DNA of 64,000 bases from Calliopum simillimum (lineage: Eukaryota > Arthropoda > Insecta > Diptera > Lauxaniidae), in contig OX638369.1 of assembly GCA_951812925.1 (NCBI GenBank), forward strand, positions 25,015,329 to 25,079,328, written 5' to 3'. Positions within the stretch are counted from its first letter, which is position 1. Each line of letters begins with the position of its first letter. Shown piece by piece: positions 12,546 through 23,164 of this stretch. Made by a program: the position numbers and the translations under genes. The notes under the pieces were generated by a model. The model did no database searches and was not told the origin of the DNA. It was given only the letters and a program-made list of their open reading frames with translations.

Positions 12546-14545
12546 AGTTAATATAAAATAAAACAACTTTTATTTTATGACTAAGAGTGGGCGCCAGACG
12601 GGCTTGATTATGCAAAATATGAGTGCCGGCAACTGAGCTCAAATTCATATAACAAAAAGTGGATATTGCCATGATCTGCGTTGGTCCTTTATTGGTTTAT
12701 CCCCTAAAGCCTGCCATAATTCCTGACTTCAAAATTAATTAAAAGAAAAAAATTTCATTTGTTCAATCTAAAATGGATCTGCCATTTTTCATCTGATGTT
12801 ATTGACGAAAAAACAATATATGAACTTTTTTGTTTTTTCGGTCCGGCAATAGCCTTTGTATGTTATGGAGCGATAGCATTTTTTATAAGCTTTAAGTCGG
12901 AGATATGGGATCCATTCGCAAACTGTTTAAATTACGGCTTCTAGAGGGTAGTTTGGGCTACCCAAATTCGTTGACAAAAATTAATTTAAATACTTAAGTA
13001 TGTATTTGCTATTAGTAGAACTCATAATAGTGATTTTTGCATTTTTGATCAAGAGGAACGTTTCCTACGCGAATACTTGTAAAAACCGAGGACGGACAAC
13101 CACAGATTTCGTGTTGCAGCTATCTTTTCGAAATGATATAGAATGGTTGCGTTGTTTGGTGTTATCCTGAGGATTCTACTTTTATGCTTGGGGTCTATTG
13201 TCCTATATACAAAAAGACATGAAAAATTTTTAAAAATTTAATATAATATTTTTATTTCAAATTTTTTTTTTATTTATTTATTTCTTTTACGACTAAGAGC
13301 AAAAAATATTTTTTAGAATTTTGTTTTCATATGCATAGATAACCCTCGAAACTTTTACTAATGTAAATATCAATAAAAAAATGTAAAAAAATCAAAACAG
13401 TCCGATGTAATAACGTTCTCAGACATGAAAGTAAGCAAAAACCAAAAAAGAAAAGTAACAAGTTTACAAAATTTACATAAGTATGTCAACAAATAAACGT
13501 AGACTTATCCCCTTTTAACATCTACCACTTACCCGAATAACTCAACAAACATTGGTGAAACAATAAAAAAACGCCAGCAACAACAACAAAAAATCAAAAT
13601 TAAAATGTTAATTACATACAGCAATAAAACCACAACAAAATAACGGCAACGCTTTCGAGCAAGTAACGCCCCCTGTTTTTTTTTTGGGACTATGTAAATT
13701 GATACTTTGAATGTTTAGAGCCGAACATTAGTTTAAAGTACGAAGACACTTTTTTTTCCAATAGTAAACATAGAGGGGGCATACTTTATTTTGCATTCGA
13801 AAATCAAATAAATTTTTTTTTTGCTTGATGTGGTGGCAACTCCCATGCGTACTTATGTATCTTCCGGATTGTTTTATATGATTGTTTGCTGATCTCTTGA
13901 TCGAAAAATTATATGCCTGGAAGTTATTTGAAAACAACAACAATAACTGGCACGTCAAAACAAATACGTGCAACATTGTTGCTATATTAAAATTGTTGAG
14001 AGCATGCTTTGTAATAAGGGTGAAGATCTGTTGTTCTTAAGTGTACCGATTATACCGATTACTTTTTGACAAAATGTAGATATGTGGTTATAAGTAAATG
14101 AAATCTGAATAAAAGTATTTATTCGCATATCTCTAAAACCACAAAAAAGTGATATTATCTGAACAGTTTTAGCTTATGGGAAAATCTTCCATGTCGGACG
14201 TTTCATTCGGATGGTTTTTCTTTATTTAAGTATTGCTTATTAAGCATAGGTGCTTTTTGTTGCATAGCATTCTATGGACGTAATAAACCAGGGAAGTAGG
14301 CAGAATTATTTTTTCAGGTGGAGAGTGCCTACAAGGTCTATCATTCTTGTAGGCTTATCAAATTCAGGAAATATATGTTATTCATATTTCTTTTTCAAGA
14401 TAGTTGCAAATTTCGAGGGGAAGTCCTCTTTTGTTGATTCACTTCCGTTACAAATATTAGTCAAAATACGATTTTATTCAAATATTGTGGAGAATTTCTA
14501 GTGCGCATTTTCATACGTTCCACACAACCGAAATCGTTTTAAGAT
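12546..14545. other. Host-like non-coding sequence
   Basis: About 2 kb of AT-rich DNA with a short CAACAACAA stretch at 13575-13590 and no clear transposon ends. A 75-codon frame at 14274-14501 contains RSIILVGLSNSG, faintly like a G1 P-loop, but lacks the Lys-Ser/Thr and any continuation, so it is not called as a gene. Confidence 0.5.
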
Positions 14546-14938
14546 AATGATGAGCAAAATTAGTCTTGGTCTTGGTAATTATTCAAGACCAAGACTCTGA
14601 TAACTTTTCAATACCAAGACTGCTATGGTCTTGGTCTCGGACACGATAATCATCAAGATCAAGACTGCTTTTTAGTCTTGTTCTTTCGAGGATAAAATCA
14701 TCCCTCAATTCAAAATTCGCCATCTTAAAAACCCAACTGCTTTGGAATAGTAAGGTTTCGAAATTTTGAATAATCGATAATCTTTAGAAATTTTTTCAAG
14801 ACCAAGCCATTAATGACCAAGATCAAGACCAAGACCAAGACTCAATATCAAAACCAAGACCAAGACTCAATGTGCAAGATCAAGACCAAGACAAAAACTG
14901 CTATGGTCTTGGTCTTGGCCTTGGTTTGCTCATCTCTA
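14546..14938. mobile_element. Foldback element with TCTTGG-repeat arms, copy 1
   Basis: Ends are GATGAGCAAAATTAGTCTTGG (first 20 bases considered) on the left and CCTTGGTTTGCTCATC on the right, inverted to each other. Arms are built of hexamer-like TCTTGG/CCAAGA repeats. A unique segment at 14695-14790 (CATCTTAAAAACCCAACTGC) is shared with the larger copy at 53.6-54.4 kb. Confidence 0.75.
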
Positions 14939-15705
14939 TTTTGAGACTAACTTCAGACTAAGTCTTGTCCCGTGACTTCGAAAGTCGTATAAAAACTGTT
15001 TGGGGAAAGTCATAACTCATCTTATAACTCAGAGTAGGAGTGTCGTAGAGTTTTATTTTATTTGTTCGACTGTTTCATATCAGACGTATCAAATTTTTCC
15101 ACTCAATAAAAGCAAATTCTTTCTCAAGTTATTCCATAGAGATATGATAAATGGGTGATTTCTTATCGAGGTTATGTTTTGAAAATTATTTCTGGGATAT
15201 TTGAGCGATTTCACCTGGTTTCAGCTTAAAAAGAGCACTGAAACACTTCCAACACTTTGCACAGAGTGACAGGAAGACCATATAGGTAGTTAACAAAAAA
15301 AAAAAAAAAAATGGAGTTGAATTCTGTAAGCAAATTAAATGTGCAAGCTCAGGTAAACTTTGAAGGAAACTGAGCGTCCCCGGATATGTTGGCGTAATAC
15401 TTCTAAAACCCAAATCGAAATCTTCAAAATGATATTTAACTGCGGGTGTTATTTAAGATAATCCAACCAAATTTCATACAAAGGGCCTGTGCCAATCGAA
15501 AACATTTCTCTCACCTATACAAATTCTGACGTCCCAAATACAATTTTTGAAGTTTATGAAGTGAAATTGTTGCGTCAAAATTTGTACTAGCCCCAGGGGC
15601 TACTGAAAATTGTGACAATCGAAATAGAAAATGTGGGGCAGTAAACAACTTGAAAAAAGTCAAAAAAAAAATTTAAAATGAAATATAAAGTTTTTTCAAA
15701 AATAA
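14939..15705. other. Spacer, no gene seen
   Basis: AT-rich with an A run at 15294-15311. Frames of up to 75 codons have no recognisable domain. Confidence 0.5.
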
Positions 15706-15718
15706 AAAAATTTCAGCA

Positions 15719-16294
15719 TTCCAAATGAGGAAAACAGTTATTCGGGAATATCAAATGCAGCAGCTAGAAGTGGTCCAGTTTCTGCTGCAGCTTCATCAGG
15801 GACAAGTGCTACAAGCTCATAATTTACAACAACTGAATCGCATGCGTCTGCTTTGAGAGATGCTATATTGGGGGTTATCGGGAATTTTCTTAGACTGCAG
15901 TGCATTCTCCATTGCAGTTAAAGAAAATTCCCCGGGAATCTTGATTCACGATAACCCCCATTATGTTTTATTGGCTATCTTGGCTTTACATCTGGTGGCG
16001 GTGCGGTTAGTGTTGGATTGCTAATAAATTCGCATTTCACCAAACGCCCACAAGTTTTAGCTATTGCAAGCATAAATGCAACACATTACCAGTAATGACA
16101 AATGCTGCGCCAAAATTATCCTTCAAGAACCTGAAGTTATTGCAAGCACAAAGTTAGCGCAATCTAAAACAACAGATTCTTTCACGTTAAGCGGTCTGAT
16201 AGCACCGCCTAGGATAAAAAGAAATCACGTCAAAAATCATCCAGCTCCTCCACTTGTAAGTGCAATGAAATTTTGCTTGTTGGCTGTTGAATAA
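15719..16294 (+). pseudogene. Exon-like stretch, split by a hairpin MITE (unrecognised)
   Basis: After a pyrimidine-poor AAAATTTCAG there is a segment of higher GC that reads as a Ser/Ala/Gly-rich chain (…GISNAAARSGPVSAAASSGT…), ending after about 38 codons. The same bases are also open in the next frame (MRKTVIREYQMQQLEVVQF…, 44 codons). A 92-bp hairpin MITE interrupts the region. Beyond it, a 72-codon frame at 16076-16294 reads HITSNDKCCAKIILQEPEV… The bias suggests decayed coding DNA, but no family was recognised and chance is not excluded. Confidence 0.25.
15869..15960. mobile_element. 92-bp hairpin MITE
   Basis: Ends TGGGGGTTATCG and CGATAACCCCCA are perfect complements. Inner arms GGGAATTTTCTTAGACTGCA and TGCAGTTAAAGAAAATTCCC also pair, with a short insertion in the right arm. 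Too short to encode anything. Confidence 0.7.
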
Positions 16295-16785
16295 ATGAGT
16301 GCCGTGACCGCTAATCTTACATTCGGCCGATATTATTTTTAAGAAATAAACTTCCAAAATGGTGTTCTTTAATAAATAAAAAATCATTTTCGATAAATGG
16401 CTAATTTTTTTTATTTTTAATTATTTCACTAAATAAAAACTATCTTTTGGGACGCCTTAGGTCATGTTTTTTCATTAAAAATTAACTCCACAACTGCGTC
16501 CATTAGTGACCCAGCTCATTCAGCATATATTTGTTGCCTTTATTTTCTGCAATTGAAGAAAATCGTTCTAAAAAGTTTTTCGAAAAAACTTCGATTTGTT
16601 GGAATGTCAAAAATTGAATTAGTCAGAATTTGTAATCTATTTGGCACAACAAAAATAAAAAAAAATTTTAGTCACCAGAGTGAAATTTTTTTTCACCCCT
16701 ATTTGCTTAAGGAAAAAGTTTCGATTTGGCACACACCCAAATACTATGAACAGTATAGGAGACTCCGGTAGGAAACTGATTGAAT
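16295..16785. other. Spacer, nothing recognised
   Basis: AT-rich sequence. Overlapping short frames on both strands at 16550-16860 are not supported by any domain. Confidence 0.4.
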
Positions 16786-17200
16786 TCAGACAAGTGGGCG
16801 AGGCACAAGTAAAATCATCAAAACGCTGTACTAAAAGCATCTATACTTATATAAATGGGTAAAAAAAGTCGGTTCAGTCCTTGTTTATATGTTTACTGTT
16901 TTCTTAAAAGTGGGCGGTGCCACGCCCTTAAATAAAAAATACGCACTTAAAGCTAAACCGGTGGATCGATTTTAATGAAATTCTGTATGAAGATAGGGTT
17001 ATCACTGAAGTACGATATTATGACCATTAAGTTTTTAGGTGGGCGGCGCCACGCCTCGTAACCCAGCTAAGCTGTTGCATTCATTTTTACGAAATTTTGC
17101 ATAGAGATAGGCTTAACTCTAAGGAACGAAATCAAAAACTTTTTTTAATTTATTGCAACCGCAAGGAAGGATATTAAATTTTTATTTTTTTTTTTGATAG
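16786..17200 (+). repeat. GGGCGTGGC-type tandem repeat remnant
   Basis: Diverged units of about 125 bp, marked by GTGGGCGAGGCAC (16794), GTGGGCGGTGCCACGCCC (16910) and GTGGGCGGCGCCACGCC (17040), each followed by a TTTTAATGAAATT-like block. Probably a decayed DINE-1-type or similar non-autonomous element. Confidence 0.6.
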
Positions 17201-17758
17201 TGAGAAATTGCACGTGCCTTAAAATAAAATATACAGAAATGGTTACTAATGAGAGTATTTATGTTTGTTTAAGTTTGCAGTTGCGAAGTCTCTTTAAAGT
17301 CAAATTGAAGTGGTCGAATTTCGACCACAAGGCGAACTCTTGTACAATTAAAATTAAAGAATAAGAGTAATAAGTAGTTACTTTTCCTAGAAATACCCTA
17401 AATTCGGGTTTTTTATTGGCATATTTCACACAACACTAACCAATCAACTCCAGAGCAATAATTTAGTTTATGGCTTTCTATTAAACTCTCCACGCGCGGT
17501 GGTAAATGCTGAGATTCCATACTTATTGTTTTTGTTGTTGTTATTATCCTGCTTGCAGCAGCGCATCAGCACCCCCATAAGCGACAGGTTAATAATGATA
17601 TAAAATGTGTGCTCGCCCAGAGCGTATACAAGGGATTACACACAAACAGAGGGTTGGTCGGTTGGTTGGTGGCATCATCTACTGTTTAACCGTCGCACAG
17701 TGGGGTATTTGATACCAAAACACGCTATTAATTCATCCAGACTATTGAGGGTTATAAC
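17201..17758. other. Host-like spacer, no gene seen
   Basis: Mixed-composition sequence with GC-richer patches (17480-17660) and a small TTGTTGTT stretch. A frame at 17607-17828 runs into the neighbouring foldback element, so it is not a gene. Confidence 0.45.
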
Positions 17759-18140
17759 AGCCGTGTTTTTTTTGACGCGTATATACAATTGTGGATACCT
17801 TCAAATTGCGATAACTCATGAACAGTAAGTCACACAATAGAACTCTAAGAAACTTTTTTATGGAGAATCACGTTCTCTTTCATTTTTTATTTAAAAAAAT
17901 TTATTTTTAAGGAGGTATTTTATAAAATCTGGTTAGCGCCGATAAATGGCAAAAAATCACTTTTTTTAAATAACTTCTAAATAATTATTTTTTTTTTACA
18001 AAAGATTAAAATTATTTGTAGAACATGTGGTTCTCCTTGAAAAAGACCCTTGGACTTTTTATCGTACGACTCACCGTTCAAAAGTTATCGCAATTTGAAG
18101 GTATCCACAATTGTATATACGCGTCAAAAAAAACACGGCT
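17759..18140. mobile_element. Foldback element, 382 bp
   Basis: Left end AGCCGTGTTTTTTTTGACGC and its complement at 18140. Arms of about 90 bp run through TATACAATTGTGGATACCTT and a GATAACTCATGAACAGTAAG segment. The inner part is AT-rich. The ACTCATGAAC…GAGTCAC motif is shared with the much larger foldback at 42.5-46.8 kb. Confidence 0.85.
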
Positions 18141-19974
18141 AATACCTTATTTTTTTAGTTAATTATGCATAAAAAAGTAGAAAACTTATGCAGTTGCACA
18201 TTATGTAGTGAAATTTTTTTTTAATAGCAATAAAAAACGGAAATTGAAAATTGTCATCAAATTTTTTACGCATTTTTCTGAAGTTTTAAGAATATCTGTC
18301 TTCGGTAACCCCTAGTGAAATATTTTGAAGAATATTTTTGTAGAACATTTTAACCCATTTTAACCAAGTTTTTGGAAAAAAGAGTCAAGAAGACCCTTAA
18401 AAACAGGATATAATGTGATAAGATGCAGCAGAAAAATGTTTCTTGTATGATTTTATGATTAACTTATGAAAAAAAGTTTTTCCAAGTTGTAGTTTAAGAG
18501 TTTTACAGCAGGCCAAAATATCGAAAATATGTTTTCTTTCGGTTTTTTTGTCCAAAACAACAATACATGAATGATTTTAAATTCGAGATATAATATTTTT
18601 ATATACCTTGACTCAAGACAAAAAATTTTATATATCGGACAACTTATTCCGAGCATAACTTAAATCCTAATAAGTAAAATAAAAACTGTACTTAGCCGAG
18701 GTTTTGCATAAAACGGCAATGAGCAACCTCTTTATGACCTTCAAAAATTTTTAAAAAACTCAGCGTACTCTATTGACACCCTCTTGCAGATTTTTGGGGA
18801 TAATTGTCTGTCTATATGTCTGTATTTAACTTTTTATTTATTTTTTGCTCCACTTTCATACATATTGGACATGTCAGTTTGCCTTAAAAAAATTAAAATT
18901 TCTCACAGCCGCGCAAAAACGCGCAACCTATTTTTCATAGAAAGTAACACATTTATACACTTTATTAAAATATAAACATTTTTGTTTGAGCTCACTTTTG
19001 GAACAACTATATGTCTATGCATATAGCCAAAATGCACTTAATTTTAGACTTACGAACAAAAAAAAATTAAAATATAACAAAACACTTTTCCGCAAAACAA
19101 AAACCACTTTTGTATTACAAAAATACCTGAACTAAAAGGGTCCATCAAAATTTAAGAAGACAAACAAATCAAAAGGAAAAAAATCATTGCATTTTTGGTG
19201 GCTGCACTTGCTTCTTATGATTATGGCAACTGGAGTTCTCTTACAAAAAATTTAATAATTCCGAAAGAGCACAAAATGGCACAACCAAATCTTATACACT
19301 CATTATGGACAGTCTGTAGTTAAAGAAAATCATAATTAAATGAAAATCGTGCACACCCTTAAATACTTTAACTCTACTTGAATAATAAAAAACCCTAATT
19401 TTTTAACACATATTTAAAATATGTAAAAAAAATTTTTTTTGACATTAACTCAAGGAAACTTTTATGCAGTAAGAACCACAATTACCTAAGGTTGAAGGTT
19501 CCATTAAAAATTTTTCCACAAAAAACCTTTTTTGTTAATAAAAATGTACTTTAAAAAAGCCAAAAAATTCCAATTTTTCACAGCACGCGAACGAAAGCAA
19601 AAAAAGTTAATCTTTAACCGCGTATAACTTTTCAACTAGTAATGTTAGGTCAAGAATTTTTATTGTTAGTGACGCAGAATTTAATTATCTTTAAAACGTT
19701 ATCAAAAAAAAGCCGGTACTTTAAACATTTTTTTTTTTTTTTCAATTAAATGCGTAAAAGCGTATGCAATACCCCTTTGTGCGTCGGTCGCGTATCAAAG
19801 AGAAGACAAATTTGTGAATTTCACTTTTTATCCTATGGACTAACGCTGATGAGGTGTGAACACACCATAAAACTTTATGCTTATGGAGTGGCGGAGTGAA
19901 TAAAGGTGAATCAGTACTGAGGGAATAGTGCTAGTACACAGTAAGATGGTTTCATTCACTGGTAGCACTTGATG
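18141..19974. other. AT-rich region with one dispersed-repeat fragment
   Basis: 18300-18430 resembles the arms of the foldback at 52.4-53.0 kb (AACATTTTAACCCATTTTAA, then CCAAGTTTTTGG). The rest is AT-rich with homopolymer runs; no credible gene. Confidence 0.5.
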
Positions 19975-19978
19975 TTAA

Positions 19979-20800
19979 CCCTTTCATGCATTTGTTGTAT
20001 ACAACAACACTTTTTGATTGCATATTTCTCATGTCTCACGGTATATTTTTCCAAACGAAATATCTCAAAATATCTCTGAAGTCTTAGCTTAAGTTTAGTG
20101 TTTTACTTTTACATATCTTTAAAGTTTTTCTGCTTCATTTTATGATTTACATTCGTGTAGGTCGAACAATTTTGGTGCAGTAAATTTTCGCAATTAACAA
20201 GTGCTTAAATTTTTATGAATTCCTTAAATTACTTCCATGGTGATTTTTTTCCGATGACATCATTTAGTGGAAAAGTGAAATATAGCAAAAATAAGGTGAA
20301 CATATTTTCAGGCTCGCTTCTAAAATAAGTAGATCTGTTGTTTGTGTACAACATGGTGCATTAAAGGGTGTGTTTTCTAGTACTATTTTTGTATGAACTG
20401 TGTTGCCGTAAGTAACTTTTTCTATGATTTTGGGTCCTTTTAGTTACTTTTCAGCGATATGGCTTGTTTCCTACATCTAATTTTTTGATGACCCACTGAA
20501 GGGGACAAGTGTAGATGAAATAAGTCAAATCTATCAGTTTGATTGATTTCTTATCTCTAAAAAATGGATTTTTTTTATACCGTCAATCACTTGAGTTCGA
20601 TGGATTTTTAATAAAAAAATTAAAAAAAGTTTTTACTCCTTTAATGCATCATGTTTTATGTGTACAACATCTTTTAAAATACAGGTATAAGACTAAATTT
20701 AAAAATTTTGTATTTTTTGTGCTATTTGGCCCCTATTTAGTTAGAAACAAATCTTAAAAAAAAATATAGCTGACCTACACAAAATTGGCGCATGAGAGGG
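19979..20800. mobile_element. piggyBac-type MITE with TTAA target duplication
   Basis: TTAA at 19975-19978 and 20801-20804 flanks ends CCCTTTCATGC and GCATGAGAGGG, the CCY…RGG terminus and TTAA duplication of piggyBac elements. Subterminal inverted repeats (GTAGGTCGAACAATTTTGG near 20157, GACCTACACAAAATTGG near 20772) and several TGTACAACAT motifs lie inside. Length 822 bp, no transposase. Confidence 0.75.
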
Positions 20801-20887
20801 TTAATAAATAAAGTATTTCAATTCTGTTAACAACAATCTTATAATATATTCACATGTTCATACACCATATGTATTTTGTTTAACAAT

Positions 20888-20893
20888 TTTATT
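20888..20893 (-). promoter_or_regulatory. Polyadenylation signal AATAAA of the Gly/Tyr peptide gene
   Basis: AATAAA on the minus strand, about 65 nt after the stop codon of the 20958-21122 gene. It sets the 3' end of a short transcript about 90 bp from the edge of the piggyBac-type MITE. Confidence 0.65.
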
Positions 20894-20957
20894 TATAAAC
20901 GGCTTGTGTATATTGCAGACATACGAGTAGTGTGCCATGATGTGAACCATAGATTAG

Positions 20958-21122
20958 TTAACGACCGTAGTATCCACCGTATCCACCACCGTATCCACCG
21001 TATTGTCGTTTTTGCCTCAACAATTGCCCCAACAAAGGCTGTTGCTGTTCTGATTCATCTGCAGCAGAACAGAAGGCGATGCACAAAGCAACAATAATCG
21101 AAAAAATTAAATAGAAATGCAT
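20958..21122 (-). CDS. Small secreted prepropeptide with Gly/Tyr-rich C-terminal peptide
   Basis: A 54-residue precursor. Residues 1 to about 21 form a clear signal peptide (MHFYLIFSIIVALCIAFCSA). An acidic/Gln-rich spacer (about 22-39) ends in RQKR, a furin/dibasic processing site. The remaining 15 residues, QYGGYGGGYGGYYGR, would be released with an N-terminal Gln able to cyclise to pyroglutamate. A secreted neuropeptide-like or immune-effector peptide is inferred from this layout; YGGY-type peptides occur among nematode antimicrobial and insect neuropeptide-like precursors, but the family was not searched. The ATG at 21122 is the first after the predicted transcription start. Minus-strand order is TATA box (21228-21220), start, single exon, stop, AATAAA (20893-20888). 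There are no stops or frameshifts, unlike the surrounding transposon debris. Confidence 0.8.
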   Translation of the reverse strand: MHFYLIFSIIVALCIAFCSAADESEQQQPLLGQLLRQKRQYGGYGGGYGGYYGR

Positions 21123-21190
21123 TTTTCAGATTCTATTTATCACTTTAACTTCAAAAAAATATGTGTTTCTTATCCTTAAACCTGGACGGT

Positions 21191-21228
21191 ACTGTGTTAT
21201 AAAACGCAAAGATGCGATGCTTTATATA
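21191..21228 (-). promoter_or_regulatory. Core promoter: TATA box and initiator
   Basis: On the minus strand TATATAAAG lies at 21228-21220, and an initiator-like ACACAGT at 21197-21191 is about 31-35 nt downstream, the correct spacing for a TATA-driven start. The 5' leader would be about 70 nt, ending at the ATG at 21122. Confidence 0.7.
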
Positions 21229-21483
21229 CAAAAAATGCAGCGCAATGATAATACAAATTCTTGATATTTGAACATTTAATACAGAGCTAACTGGTTTTGT
21301 TAAAAAAAACACACTTTCGATAACAAATTCACCAAAACAATAAAAAATCTATAATTTGGATATAATTATTTTTATCATTCTGGAAAATATGGTAAATAGT
21401 TATATTCTTGTTTTGTTCTGTAGTGATAATTTATCTATAGAAAAAAAAATCATTTACAAAAGCGAAGAGTAAACTCACAAATT

Positions 21484-21710
21484 TCCCAATGGGGAATGGA
21501 GCGCATCAATAGCGCTTCTGAAGCGCTCTAAAGCAGCAATGAAGCGCATTCATCTCGCATCCAAAAGCGATGTAATTAACATTGGCATGTCATTGGAAGG
21601 AAGCGCTTCGTTCTCGCTACCAGAAATGCTCTTTGGATGCGCATCGCTCTCGCATCCAGAAATGCTCTTTCGACGCGCATCGCTCTCGCATTCATGCTTT
21701 TTGGATGACA
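21484..21710. repeat. GC-richer minisatellite, left block
   Basis: Units of about 45 bp around GATGCGCATCGCTCTCGCAT and CCAGAAATGCTCTTTGGATG. The same minisatellite resumes at 22790-22985, so the array was probably continuous before the tRNA/hammerhead element entered. The right block ends in complement-like units, giving the whole a foldback character. Confidence 0.75.
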
Positions 21711-22227
21711 ATAAAAATATTCAAAAACTTAATTTTTAATTGAAATTTTACGTCTTTCGCCACAAAGTCTCATCAGACTATTGTTTTTTTTTTTTTGGAT
21801 ATAATTTTAATTATTTTAATTTTACTAAATTAATAACAATTGAAAAATTGCAAGTTGAATATCTTTTGTGCTAGGTCTGGGCCGGAGTTGAACCGAGGAC
21901 CTCACGGTTGCTACACTGAGAAAAGAGTGTGTTTCCCTCAAAGAAATATATTTGGTTGAATATTTTATAAAATATTTGTTAATAGTTAACAAATTTTGGT
22001 CAATATTAATATGCCTTTAATTGGACCTTAAAATGTTGTTGATTGGGCCAAACATGATATCTGTTTGATGGAATGTCAAATATTTGCTATAATTTAAAAA
22101 AAAACCTTGTCTGGGGTTCGAGTGCATTCAAAAAAATAAAATAATCAAAAAAAAAAAAAAACATCATAAGATATAATATACGCTATAAAAGTAAAAAAAT
22201 AAAATAATAATTAAAAAAAAAAACACT

Positions 22228-22300
22228 TTCTTGTCTGGAATTCAAACATACGACCCCCAGGTTATCAGTCAAACGTCTTATGCATTGAGCTACCTCCATC
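22228..22300 (-). pseudogene. tRNA-derived sequence (Ile-like anticodon loop)
   Basis: Minus-strand A-box TAGCTCAATGCA (22292-22281) and B-box GTTTGAATTCC (22247-22237) are spaced about 45 nt apart. Between them is CTGATAA, which as an anticodon loop would carry GAT. The acceptor stem does not pair and no CCA follows, so this is a SINE head or tRNA pseudogene, not a functional tRNA. Confidence 0.55.
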
Positions 22301-22349
22301 TACAATAATTTAAAAAGTATTGAAAAACTTCAAATATATATAGACAGAG

Positions 22350-22412
22350 TAAGTTGAATGTATAAGACGTTTGACTGATATGCGGGAGGTTGTATGTTCG
22401 AATCCCAGACAA
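22350..22412 (+). pseudogene. tRNA-derived sequence, inverted partner
   Basis: Matches the 22228-22300 sequence in the opposite orientation: ATAAGACGTTTGACTGATA, then TGTTCGAATCCCAGACAA. The A-box half is degraded. It forms the other arm of the palindrome. Confidence 0.55.
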
Positions 22413-22789
22413 AAAAGAGATTTTTTTTTTAATAATTATTTTATTTTTTTACTTTTTACAAATATTGTCATGTTAGTTAAAGGCCTTAATGAAAAATAAT
22501 ATGGTCTTTATATTCACACATATGTTTGGTAATTATCAACAAATATACGATTGAACCAATGAAATTGCTCAAATATGCCGCTCATTAAATAATATCAAAT
22601 ATTTGATTCGCCTATATCAAATATATTATTTGTTAATTATTACCAAATTTTGATATATACAATCATTCTGTTTTCTCTGTGTACAACTCTCAATTGCAGT
22701 GCCAGTCGCTAGACAACTGCTCCATCCTTGCGCTCTTACGAAGCTGACTTATTGACTTATTTTGTTTTGTGCGTAAATACGTGACCGAA

Positions 22790-22985
22790 AACGCTTCATT
22801 CTCGCTACCAGAAATGCTCTTTGGATGCGCATCGCTCTCGTATCCAGAAGTGCTCTTTGGATGCGCTTCGCTCTCGCTACCTATAGCGCAGAAAATATGC
22901 GCATACAAATCAGCTCTTTAGATGCTAGAAGGGAGCGCATCGCTATTGCATCTTGGGGATGCGCATTGAAATTTTCCGTTGGGTT
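22790..22985. repeat. GC-richer minisatellite, right block
   Basis: Resumes the 21484-21710 repeat: CTCGCTACCAGAAATGCTCT and GGATGCGCATCG units, then units in the reverse sense (GATGCTAGAAGGGAGCGCAT). A 72-codon minus-strand frame here is only the translated repeat. Confidence 0.75.
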
Positions 22986-23164
22986 TTTTTAAGCACATCT
23001 TATTTGTATGTATGTATGTATTCTCTTAAAAATTCCTAGGGCCAAAATGAGGCGTCTCCATTTAGTGCAATCCTTTGAGATGGACTTTATAAGTATTTCT
23101 GTACGACTTTTCTGATTGATGAATTTCACACTTCAACGGGCTACCGGGTCCTATACTGCCTGTA

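Larger units (their letters stand above)
21914..22681. mobile_element. Palindromic element with tRNA-like sequence in each arm
   Basis: TA duplications (21912-21913, 22682-22683) flank ends CACTGAGAAAA and TTTTCTCTGTG. The arms pair imperfectly over most of 768 bp. Each inner arm holds a tRNA-derived stretch in opposite orientation. On the minus strand (22300-22228) an A-box TAGCTCAATGCA and B-box GTTTGAATTCC flank an anticodon-loop-like CTGATAA. The plus-strand one (22350-22412) ends in TGTTCGAATCCCAGACAA. A third B-box-like scrap lies at 22108-22125. No ORF. It inserted into the tRNA part of a tRNA/hammerhead element. Confidence 0.7.
21729..22755 (-). mobile_element. tRNA/hammerhead element, copy A (decayed, interrupted)
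   Basis: Same module order as copy B (35843-36199) on the minus strand: tRNA-like segment, AT-rich linker (…ATTTAGTAAAATTA-like), hammerhead core, then a terminal repeat remnant at 21729-21750. The tRNA-like part is split by a 768-bp palindromic element at 21914-22681; its halves are 21885-21913 (B-box side, GGTTCAACTCC) and 22684-22735 (A-box side). The hammerhead core at 21751-21781 keeps CTGATGA, but the GAAA box is GTAA, stem II has an A-A mismatch and the cleavage half is gone. Confidence 0.7.

Noticed and set aside
14274..14501. 75-codon frame with LVGLSNSG, like a GTPase P-loop
   Set aside because: Lacks the Lys and Ser/Thr of the P-loop and any further G motifs. No gene context.
19846..19870. 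Second hammerhead-like motif: CTGATGA, perfect GGTGTG/CACACC stem
   Set aside because: The GAAA box reads ATAA and no stem III or cleavage site follows. Probably chance.
20876..21097. 73-codon plus-strand frame with HRIHRIHHR repeats
   Set aside because: Antisense shadow of the Gly/Tyr peptide gene on the minus strand.
22690..22908. 72-codon minus-strand frame with repeated Ser-Gly-Ser-Glu
   Set aside because: Encoded by the minisatellite.
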